From assembly GCA_018401015.1 (NCBI GenBank), contig JAGYLP010000021.1:1-33005 (forward strand): a stretch of 33,005 nt of DNA, read 5' to 3'. The notes under the pieces were generated by a model, which made no database searches, was not told the DNA's origin, and worked only from the letters and a program-made list of their open reading frames with translations. A program made the translations under genes and the position numbers. Shown one piece after another: positions 1 to 10,300 of the stretch (position 1 is the stretch's first letter; each line of letters starts with the position of its first letter). This DNA comes from Bacteroidales bacterium. GTDB lineage: Bacteria; Bacteroidota; Bacteroidia; Bacteroidales; M50B96.

Positions 1-266
1 AAGATTCTGATATGATCCGACAAATCGAACTGTTCCTGAACGCTTCCGGTTGAGGAAAGGATAATGGCGCCGGTTGAATCGTAATTAGGGTAAGAAAAAA
101 CAACCTCCACACTAACTTCTACCGTTTCGGGTAGGGTATTCATTAATCGGAAGGATCCAAAACTTTGTTTTTCGTTAAGGAAAAGAATGCTCGGAGCCAC
201 GCTCAATTGGGATAATCCATACACATGAAGGAGGATTAGTCCGAATACAAGACAAAAGTTTTTCAT
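1..266 (-). CDS. Fimbrial/pilus assembly chaperone-like protein (N-terminal part, cut by window edge)
   Basis: Only the first 88 or so codons are inside the window; the gene continues beyond base 1. The start at 266 gives a clear signal peptide (MKNFCLVFGLILLHVYGLSQ). It is followed by a beta-sandwich start (LSVAPSILFLNEKQSFGSFRLMNTLPETVEVSVEV). This matches the N-terminal strand pattern of periplasmic chaperones: a 'P' residue, then an amphipathic strand, then 'n....vsvev'. The gene directly follows a DUF4402 gene on the same strand (83 bp gap). Chaperone-like genes are regularly found beside DUF4402 genes in Bacteroidetes and Proteobacteria, which supports the call. The likely role is periplasmic folding or delivery of the DUF4402 subunit. 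The C-terminal half, where the second domain would confirm the family, is not visible. Confidence 0.55.
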   Translation of the reverse strand, partial: MKNFCLVFGLILLHVYGLSQLSVAPSILFLNEKQSFGSFRLMNTLPETVEVSVEVVFSYPNYDSTGAIILSSTGSVQEQFDLSDHIRI

Positions 267-281
267 ACGATAAGATAGATT

Positions 282-307
282 GCAGAGATAACCGGAGTTA
301 TCTCTGC
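282..307 (-). terminator. Perfect 11-bp hairpin between the DUF4402 and chaperone genes
   Basis: GCAGAGATAAC (282-292), loop CGGA, GTTATCTCTGC (297-307): a perfect inverted repeat in the 83-bp gap of a two-gene operon. There is no strong U-tract on either strand, so it may be an attenuator or an mRNA-stabilising 3' hairpin for the subunit gene rather than a full terminator. Such an element would let the subunit be made in excess over its chaperone. The function is inferred. Confidence 0.5.
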
Positions 308-349
308 CTTAGGATTAATTTGCAATCTGGGAACGTGGTTACCTTCGGT

Positions 350-931
350 TTAATAATACATTATATGATACACGGTTGATCCTGTATATACGCCGGGTGC
401 TACATCGGAGGTTAGAGGAGCTGCTCCTGAATTAGTAGGGCCTAATTTCCCCCCGAAAGAAAGGTAGTACTCACCCTCAGCATTCGTTACAAAAGACTCA
501 TTATTGCCCACCCATACGAATTGCATGGGATAGACATTTAAACCGAGGTTGGTTCCGGAGACATAATTGTAAAAGTAAATAGTCGATCCTTCGCCATTGG
601 AAAGCGGTTCTATCGGATTCCAGTATATAATGAAGGTTGCTCCCGGAGGGCCATCCAATTGTGCCATTCCCTTGGATGCACTCGGGCCTACGTAAAAACT
701 ATATTCAGGTTCCTGCGAGCTGAGAAAGACAGGGCCGGGAGTCTCCAGAGGAACAGGACCAAAATCCATATCGGATAGCTTGGTAACACTAAAACCAGAA
801 AGCACCTCAACACTAATGCTCATGTTGACAGAAAGTCCGGTTTGTGCATTCAATTGAGCAACACCCATACTTACAATTAGAAAAAGCTGAGCCAATGCTG
901 CCTTAGTCCAGTTGGGTCGAAGCGAAATCAT
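350..931 (-). CDS. DUF4402-domain fimbrial-subunit-like secreted protein
   Basis: From the start at 931 this encodes 193 residues: a signal peptide (MISLRPNWTKAALAQLFLIVSMGVAQLNAQ) and one beta-rich domain. The domain has DUF4402 hallmarks: 'ISVEVLSGFSVTKLSDMDFGPV' near the start, and the terminal strand 'APGVYTGSTVYHIMYY', equivalent to the usual 'G.Y.G...v.v.Y'. The reading frame is open further upstream to an ATG at 1057. That extension (42 residues) runs through a palindromic repeat at 953-977 and would put a basic, low-complexity segment before the signal peptide. I therefore prefer 931. DUF4402 proteins resemble pilin subunits and are encoded beside usher/chaperone genes, and the downstream gene fits that. 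The protein is probably periplasmic or surface-exposed. It contains no Cys pair. Confidence 0.7.
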   Translation of the reverse strand: MISLRPNWTKAALAQLFLIVSMGVAQLNAQTGLSVNMSISVEVLSGFSVTKLSDMDFGPVPLETPGPVFLSSQEPEYSFYVGPSASKGMAQLDGPPGATFIIYWNPIEPLSNGEGSTIYFYNYVSGTNLGLNVYPMQFVWVGNNESFVTNAEGEYYLSFGGKLGPTNSGAAPLTSDVAPGVYTGSTVYHIMYY

Positions 932-952
932 TTTGCTGGTTCGATGCTGGTT

Positions 953-977
953 TTCTCCGCCATTGAATGGAGGAGAA
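953..977. repeat. Near-perfect palindromic repeat (REP/MITE-like hairpin)
   Basis: Arms TTCTCCGCCATT (953-964) and AATGGAGGAGAA (966-977) pair over 12 bp with one mismatch around a single central base. When translated, it gives the 'SPPxNGGE' peptide on both strands. That peptide is a frequent false translation of an abundant short palindrome family in Bacteroidetes genomes (from memory, not checked). It lies upstream of the preferred DUF4402 start and could form a strong hairpin in the leader mRNA. Confidence 0.65.
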
Positions 978-1266
978 GCTTGGAGTGTTGAATTCTTCGT
1001 ACCTTTTTTGAGTGAAGATTTCGATTTAAACTTTGAAAAAACAACCAATAAATTCATGAGTTTACTTTTTAATGATGAATACTGCGTTAACAGGAAGTTT
1101 TTCTTCCTCGATAAGATGCTAAATACCTAAGAACCAATCTTTATAAAGACACTGAAAGGTAAGCAGCTCACGAGAAAGAACACGATCGGACATCAACTCA
1201 AAGGATTCAACTGTAAACTAATTTGACCGAAGTTGGATCAGCATGAAAATTAGAGCGCGTAAAAGC

Positions 1267-1297
1267 AAAAAAAAAGGCGCAGATTGCTCTGCGCCTT
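1267..1297 (-). terminator. Rho-independent terminator of the giant T9SS-secreted gene
   Basis: Stem AAGGCGCAGA (1274-1283), loop TTGC, stem TCTGCGCCTT (1288-1297). On the minus strand this is followed by a run of nine T (plus-strand A run 1267-1275). It lies 28 bp after the stop codon at 1325-1327: a textbook terminator. Confidence 0.9.
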
Positions 1298-1324
1298 GAG
1301 GAGTGTGTTAACTAAACCCAAACA

Positions 1325-4300
1325 CTATTGTATACTCATAGATTTGGTTGTGGAAAAATCATCAGTGCTTAACTGATAGTAATAATTACCGGCCGGGAGA
1401 TCATGCTTAAATTCCAGGTTATGATATCCGGCAGAGCGATTCTCGTTCAGGAGAACCTTAACCTCTTCGCCCAGTAAATTGAATAAGCTCACTTTAACTT
1501 TGCTTTCTTTATTCAGGAAGAAAGGAATAACTGTGAGATCTTTGAATGGATTCGGATAGTTTTGACCGAGGTAGCTATCGCCTGCATTCTGCAAATCGGT
1601 ATATGAGATTGCTTCTGCAATGGAGATTTTATTTTCGGCAAACCATTCATCTCCTTGTCCCCATTGGTCAACGATAAAGGACTGAGCGACTAATTCATTG
1701 GAACGCCACAGTTCAAAATGTAAACGAACGCTTTCGTTTTCTTTATCGAGTGGAGTGATCAATTCCTGACCCCAAACGGTGAATGCAGTGAATCCACCTT
1801 CGTACACAGCCGATCCAACCAGATTACCCTCTTCGTTGAAAACACCAATCTCGTCGCCTAATTGAGGAGCAACCTCCCAGGCATTTTCATGAATTCCGAT
1901 CGTCATGCTATTTCCAGTTGGAACCGGTTTCGAATAATACTCAGGAGCGACATTGCTATGAGAATAGTCCTTGAGATTCAAGCTATTCGAAGGATAGGTA
2001 AAGCTCAAGTTAGTACAATTATTCTTGGTTTGATATCCTTCGCCAGGAATCATATTCCCAATTGTATTAATACCAAAGCCTGGCCAGAACAATTGTCCTT
2101 CGGAGTTTTTCATGATTTCGACACAAGCGTTCATGTTATACATTGGAGCAACCGGAGCCATAATGGTTTCAATGTTACCCGGATTATCTCTCAAGTAAGA
2201 AATGATACCCCAGCCTAAAGGAATATTGATAGGAGAATCTTCCGGAATAATTTGAAGACCGGTTACCGTAAATACCTCTCCAGTTTGGCTTAGTGAGTTG
2301 ATACGAATCTGATATCCTTCGCCATAATCAATATCGCCAATGGTATTGATTCCAAATCCAGGCCAGTAAAGACCCCCTTGGTAATCCTTCACGATGGAGA
2401 CATTTTGTGCGTTGAATGGCCAGGTAATATCCTGAAGAACCATGGTGATATCCGGGTCGGTTGGGTACACATAAGTGGACCACAAGCTCCATCCTTCGGG
2501 AAGAACAATGGTTTGAGTTACAATCGATACGGCGTTCACACTGGTTAAACCACTTAATCCGCCCGCAACGAAGTTACCGGCATTCGGATAAATAGTCGTT
2601 TCGTAAGTAACTGTTGTGTTGAAGACATCCATTTCGCTTACTTCGTAAACCTTCCAAACAAAGGCTTCATTAGGTTGGAAACCATTATCTTGACCACTTG
2701 TAGCACCATAAGCAGGCATGGTGATATCGTTACCCGTCCAGATAAAATATCCGCCGCAAGTTAATACTCCACCATAATCGTAGAACACGCCGACATAACT
2801 ACCATAAGTTACCGGACTTAAATCGAGTGTAACCGGAGCATTATGAGGAACATAAATATTGTGAACCAGACTGGTTGGAGTTACATCCCATCCTGCAGGA
2901 ACCGGAGCATCTACCAGGAAAGAGAGACTTTCCTCGCACTGATTAGCATCGGTGAGCGTAACCTGATAGGATCCACCGTACAAGCTACCAACTGAGTCGG
3001 TAGTAGCACCATGCGACCAATCAAATGCGTAAGGTTCAACACCTCCGGTAACCATAAGCGCAATCGAACCATCGTTGCCTCCCAGAGAAGTAACATCAAT
3101 GATACTTTCGACCATGACTAAAGCATCGGGCTGTTCAACATCTATCGAAGTAATTTGCTCATTTCCAGCAGCATCACTTACCGTTACGAAATAAGTTCCG
3201 GCAACTAGTCCGGTTAAATCTTCGGAAGTGCTTCCATCGGACCAGGCAAAAGAGAAGGGCAATTGACCCCAGATATTATTGACTGTAAGATCGACAGAAC
3301 CGTTAGACTGACCATTACAACTAACCGAAGTTGAAACTACATCGAGGGTGAAAGGTGCCACCTGATTACCGGTAATGGTTAAGACATAATTACCGAAGGA
3401 TGAACCATAGCCATACACTTTCACGAAGTAGGAACCAGCAGCCAGGTTAGTAAAGCTCACTTGCGACTGCAAACCACCGCAAGCGGTGTAGTTATCGTCG
3501 TTGTAGGCAATGTATGGGTTTCCGCATAAATCGAAAACTTCAATCTTCGTATCGAAAGAAGAACCGCAAAGCGAGACAATAACGTCGGTATAGTCGGTCG
3601 TGGCTGTGAACTCATACCATTCAGCGTCGCCGGAGAAGGTAGTTGCTCCATACACTGCCGGATCGTTCACCTCGCCATAAGGATAAGCTGTTTCGCAACT
3701 TAAACCATCGCCATTTTGATTCTCGACAACGACACAAAGGGTATCGTTTCCGTTGAAGCCATCGTTCGTGAGCAAGGTATAGGCACAAACATCATATTCG
3801 CCGTAACCATCGGCCAATGGGCCATAACCCGACTGGAAGAGATCGGCAGTTGCTGTAAAGGCATAAACCAATGCATCGCCCGGTTGAATCGTATCGGTAA
3901 TTAGTTCAGGAGTGATACTGATTCCATTAACCGAGAATCCAAGCTGGAAGTTATGAATTGCATTCAAACCGTTGTTATACACTTCCACTTCAACCGGCTG
4001 AGCATTGGTTAAGAATGCTCCGGTAGCAGGTTGAAGAATAGCCGTAACTGCGGCATCGAAGTCGGCGTATTCTACATTAGCGTAGAACTCGGTCACATCG
4101 CTAACGCAAGCACCCTGATTCGCTGGAGTTGAAGCTCTCACCTTGAACAAGGTCGTGTCGATAAGAGCCGGAGTGGTGAACGGAACGCCCGTAGCCATCT
4201 GACTCATGAACTCATTGTACCAAGTGTAAACGAGGCTGGAATCCATATTAACCGGAACGAAAACAGCTTGCTCATTGGCAAAAATTGTTTGATCACTAAC

Positions 4301-7300
4301 GACCGGTGCATCAGGAGTAATCGACGACCAATAGTTAAAGGTGATACTATCGTTGTTGGTGTATGGGTCGTCGGTTAATTCGATCCAGGCTACGAATTCA
4401 ATCTCGGTATCGGTTGTAACCGTTTGATCGAATGGAGTATTGAATGTGTAGTTATAGGTTGTACCCGGCAGAATCATTTCGGTGATTGATTCGGTTACAG
4501 CAGAACCAAATCCATTGGCATGATAATGAACCTCGAGCATACCTGGTTGAATGGTATCGGCCTGATTGGTGAAGGTGATACTTACCGTTGCCATACCCAA
4601 ATCGCAACCCGTTGCCAATCCACTCAACTGATTAATAGCTGCCTGGTATTGTGGCTCTCCAAATAAGGACATACACAAGGTATCGTTTGAAGTATTCCCA
4701 TCGTTGAGCAACTGCGTAAAGGCACAGAAGTCGAAGTTCAAAGCGGGAATAATAACCGGTTGCAAATCGACCAAGGTATTGGTGAAAGGAGCCAGGTTAC
4801 CGGTCCAGGTATAGGTTACCGGATTTACACCATCGACGGTATAAACGATATCAACGGTAGTAATCGGCTCTGTTCCGAAGTTTTGCAAACGAACCTGAAC
4901 CGGTTCAGCATTGTTCTCAATCATGAAGCCACTTGGCTCAATGATTTCGGTTATACCGGCATCGTGCGCAACAGGAGCTAATAAGGTAATCATGTAATCC
5001 TCTGTTTCACCATAACTGTAGGTTCCGCAAGGAGTAACAGCAGCAGCATCGTTGGTTCGATTGAAAACCAAACGCATTCCGGTTGTTCCGGGTGTAGCAT
5101 TTTGAGGAATAGTGATTTGTCCGTAGGAACCATTTTGACCCCAAACATTCGTTCCAAAAGCCATTTCAGTAATCGGATCGAAAACACCATCCATGTTATA
5201 ATCGATATAGATCTTATAATTGGAGAATTCGTCCCACGAAGAAGAATAATGCTCCGGTTTAACGTACGTAATAGCCGACTGACCAATAATAAGTTCAGTA
5301 GGAGTTACGGTGGTAAAATCGGAATACATCATACCCATTGCCGGACCGGAGAAATTACTCCAGCTACCAATCTTAAACTCAACCACTTCGATATAACTAT
5401 TATACAAAGCTGTTGAATTACAATAGGTTAATGGATTATTTTCGATGGTTACACAAATGGTATCATTCGATGGATAGGCATCGTTAGCTACCGCAGCCGA
5501 TACGCATAAATCGTAAGTTCCAAAGGCCGATAAGTCAAGGCAGTTGCTTGGATTGAAGGTATAAACCATGGTTTCACCACTCAACAGCGGTGTGGTAATT
5601 ACCTCTGTGGTAGAACTGGTGCTATTCAGCTCAAGGGTTAAAGGAATGCTGGTTACATCCATCGATCCCCAGTTGGTAATCTCAACGCTAACGGTTTCGC
5701 AGTTGGAAAGAACGAATCCGGAAGTAGGGCTAATAATAGCATTCACGCTCACATCGTAGTTCGGGATGTTCGTAACATAAGCTGAAACAGGAACCCGCTC
5801 ACTAGGACAACCCACCGACATTCCGGTTAGTTTCAAGTTAGCACGATCTCCAGTTAAATTACCCGAGGAGGTTGGGAAACTACCATCTTGATAACGATAC
5901 TGAGCTGCATTTGAAGCGTAAGAGTAACGGAAGGTTGGGTAACCCGACGACCAGCTGCCATCGTTGTTGGTCCAGCCAATTTCCAGGTTATCGATGCCAT
6001 TGTAGTTAAAAGGTGTTGTAAGCACGATTTCGCGCCAACCACCACCGTTCCAGGTAATGTTTCCACTGAACACCTCGGTGTAGGCACTAAAATCGGGAGT
6101 CGATGAACTGGTAAAACTTGCAGCAGCATTGTGTTTCATGTACACCTTCTGATTATTCATGGTATAGTTAGCCGGAGTGTTGGCCACATAATACCAGATA
6201 GAAGTAATCTCCATCGAATTACCTATTTCGGCAGCAGTGTAAATCGCTTTCGACCAGCTATAATCGTAATAGCCATAAGTTGGGTTATAACCGGTTGAGG
6301 AGGTACCCGTACCTATTTCTGCTTCGAAAGCAGCAGCAGCCGACGATTCAATCCAATAAATAGTGGTATCGTATAAAACAGGAGTAATAAAGGTATCGCC
6401 AACATGAATCGACGATCCGCCATACTCTTGTTCAAACCAATAAATAGTATTGGCACTGGTTCCGTACAAAGTAGCCGATGTTCCAAAAAGAATGGTAGTA
6501 TCCATTCCCAATGGTGCCGTACCAGCATGTACCGATTCGATCGAGAAATCGATCTGATTATTGGTCATATCGGCATCGTTTGGATACACTAGCCAAGCGG
6601 TAAATTCGAAGGTTGAATCGTTTCCGGTTCCAACATATAAATCGACCGGGTTAGTAAACGTGTAAACGAAAGATTGTAAAGGAAGTACCGGATCCATCAC
6701 CAATTCAGAAATCAACGTAGAATCGGGTAGGCTCATTACATTCACAACCAAATCGTTGAGAATACTATCACCATTATTTTGAATCAGAACCTGGATGTAT
6801 TCTTGATTGAGTAATCCACATCCACCTTGAGGACCTTCGAAACTGACCATTTCCACCTCGTAAGGCTCAATACCGGTTAAGCTGATGCTTTCGGCATTAT
6901 TGAAAGTGGCTAAATCGCCCGTCAAATCGGTCCAAACCGTTACGATAGCTGAGCTTGCAGCAGGACCAATAAAGGGTGGTAGGTTAACTGCAACCGTAGC
7001 CAATGGTGCTAAGGTTCCTGTCCAGGCATAGGTTACCGGAGCTCCCCCATCGACTTCGTATAAAATATCCATCGAAGTGATAGTGTCGGTTCCGTAATTG
7101 AATACTTCGGCAGTGAGTGCGTTGTAATTTCCCTGGAAGAAAGTATTCACCGGTTCGGTAATGGCAACTACCCCAACATCGGTTGTACCGCAGGCGATAG
7201 GTGCATCGGAAGGTTTATAAACCCCATTGTGAATAATACCGTCGTGATAAGCTTTCAGGTCGGTAGCAACCGGTGCTAAATCGTCGAAAGTCCAATAACC

Positions 7301-10300
7301 AACCAAATTAATGTATTCAGGGTGAGTGGAGTTGATCGATTGCTGCATCCAAGCCTGGATATCATTGCCCGTTAAGGCTGCATTCCAAATACGAACTTCG
7401 TCCATATATCCTTTAAACCAACGATCGCCATAATCGACCCCAAAACGAATATCAGTATTGTTGGGCGAGTAAGTAGCCGAAGCAGAGGACAAGTATTCTA
7501 CTCCGTTTACATACAACTTATGCAAACCATTATTATTCACAGCAGCAATATGATACCACTGATTGGGCGATAATTGGGGCCCGGCGTTTTGCTCGTCGAA
7601 ATTAATCACATTATAGGGTGAAGTTTGTCCCATTCTTAAGGAGAAACCCGATTGTCCAGGATTATGATACTTGGAAATGATACCATCGAGGAAGCCAAAC
7701 TCTTCGGGCTTAATCCAGGTTTCCAAAGTATAAACATTGGTTAGTGCTTCTGTTTCGGGAGAAACCGGAATGGAAATATAGTCGCCCGAACCATCCATGT
7801 AGAAGGCATAATTACAAGCGTTCTCCATAATGGTGTAGGTTTCGCAATACTGGTCGTTAGCCGGATTAGCATCGTTAACTAATTCAACCCAAACACATAA
7901 ATCGACCGAAGTACCACCGGGAACAGTGATATCGCCCAAGGTAACCGTGTCGGTTTGTCCGAGGAAGATGATTCCGGAATAATTGTAAACCAGGGTGTCA
8001 GCACCAAAACTGTAGTAAATAGTAGCTGCTGTTAAGTCCTGAACACCCAGATTAGTTAAAAGTACAACCGGGTTGATGATGGAGCTTTCTACAATAGTTC
8101 CAATGGGTTCAACCACACCGGTGATTGAAGCGTCGTATGGATCGCAAACAACCGGAGCTGCCTGAGTACTGTAAGCCGCATCGAACAAGCTTAAGTCGTT
8201 GATGCCAGCCAAATCTTCGATAGGATTGGAAATAGGGCTATTAAAATCGTAATAAACGGCTAAAACACCGAAGTTAGGATGAGCAGCAGTAGCTGGCGAA
8301 TACAGATTACCGGCAATCGTAGCAGGAAGGAGCGTGGCGTTCCAAATCTTAAACTCATCGATCAATACATCGGCATAGTCGTCGCCCGACCAGGCTGAAC
8401 GACCAATCCAACAATCATCGCGGACCACCGGAAGCGGATTATGCATGGTTCCATTTACATTTTCTACTCCGTTAACATAGATACGACCGGCTACTCCATC
8501 GTAGGAGACAGCAATGTGAACCCACTGATTCAGAGGCATAACGTAATTAGAAGTGATAGCCATTTCGCTCGAACCCTGACGAATCGAGAATCGAATATTC
8601 GAGGTAGATCCATTATTTAGCTGAATAATGATATTATCGGCATTCTCTCCATTACTAAAATCGATTAATCGACTGCTGTAGTTATTGGAGCGCTTGTAAA
8701 CCCAGGCCTCTACCGTAAAGTTATTGCCAAAATATTGCCCGGAAGGAAGAGCCGCATATTGTCCATCGCCATCTAAATCCATAGCGTAGTTACACACAAC
8801 AGGTAAGGCATCAAATTCGGTCGTAAGGGTGTCATTTCCTTGATTCGGATCATTCAATAAATCGACCCAAACAGTAAGGTCGCTAAGTCCTGCACCCGAA
8901 GTGAAAGCCGGTAAACTAATGGTATCGAAATCGGTTGATAGGATACTACCACTGTAGTTATAACTCACTGCCGAACCACCATTTACCTGATAGGAAATAG
9001 TCATAGCGGTGATGGTATTGAAACCTAAATTCTGAACCACCACTATCGGCTCCACCAAATCCCCTTCGACTGATTGCCCTGCAGGTGAAATAACATCGAC
9101 CAAATATGCATCGTCGTCTTCGCAAATAAAACTCAAGTCGCTCATCACGAAATTGGCGCCGTGGATGATACCGTGGTTATCATTTTTCGAATCGTAGGCC
9201 AAGCCAGCAGGTTGATTAAAATCGTAGTAAGCAGCCAAATCGTTCCATGCGGGATGAGTATTGTTGGCCGGAAGAATCATGTAATCGTTAATCTGGGTTG
9301 CGGTAAGGGCAGTTTTCCAGATCTTCACTTCATCGATTAGCCCATTCCACCATCGTTCGGAATAATCGACACCGATACCGATAGTACCAGAAGTGTTGGG
9401 TAAGTTGCTACCGGCTATGGCGTAAGGAATACCATTAATGTATAAGGTATTCACACCGGCTTCGTTAACGGCAGCTATGTGATACCATTCATTGGTATTG
9501 AGGATATAATTCGCATCCGATTCGTTGAAGCTCACTTTATTGTAGGGATAAGATGAGCTTAAGCGGACCGTCCAACCGTATCCACCACCCTGATAACGAG
9601 AAACAATACCATCTAACCAGCTAAACTGATTGGGTTTAATCCAGGCCTCGATGGTATAATCGGTCGAGTTGAGCGTAGTATCATCCAAAACCTCTATCCA
9701 GTTGTCGATACCGTTGAAGGACATTGCATAATTACAAGCATAAGGAAGAATTTCGAACTCCGAAGTTAAGGTATCGTTATTTTGAAGCGGGTCGTTGGCC
9801 AGGGTAACCCAGCTTTTAAATTCACTCACACCACTTGCAGCTGCCGTAAAGGGTGCGAGGGTAATGGTGTCGTAGGCTGTAGGTAAAATCTCGCCTACAT
9901 AATTGTAATCGGTAACGGTACCACCATCGACCTGATAGCTAAGGGTGAAAGTTGTTATCGTATCCATACCCAGATTTCGAACCACTACGATGGGGTCGAG
10001 GAGCTGACCGCCAACGGCTTGGCCGGCAGGCTGAATAATTGCATGCATTTTAGCATCGAACTGAGGAAGGTTATATAGGGCGAAATCATCGAAAGCGACC
10101 CCTTCGTAGTTCACACTACCATCGGCCGCAAAACGGAAACGAAATTTAACAGCAGCACCTTGAAGTTCGGCGGTTAAAGTGGAATCTTCGAAGATATTGT
10201 ACTTTGCATTCAACCAATCGCCAGAGTTACCCGTCCATCGAGGAGTATTACTCATCGGGCCGGAGGAGGAAACACTATTATACCAGTTGCTTGCCAATGG

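Larger units (their letters stand above)
932..1324. other. Intergenic region, 393 bp, no convincing gene
   Basis: Between the DUF4402 gene and the giant secreted gene (both minus strand) this stretch holds the palindromic repeat at 953-977 and the terminator of the giant gene at 1267-1297. The rest is AT-rich leader/promoter DNA for the DUF4402 gene. I could not fix a promoter with confidence. A small plus-strand ORF (912-1130) reads through the palindrome and looks spurious. Confidence 0.6.

Noticed and set aside
912-1130. 72-residue plus-strand ORF upstream of the DUF4402 gene
   Set aside because: It reads through a palindromic repeat, antisense to the leader; no signal peptide or family pattern.
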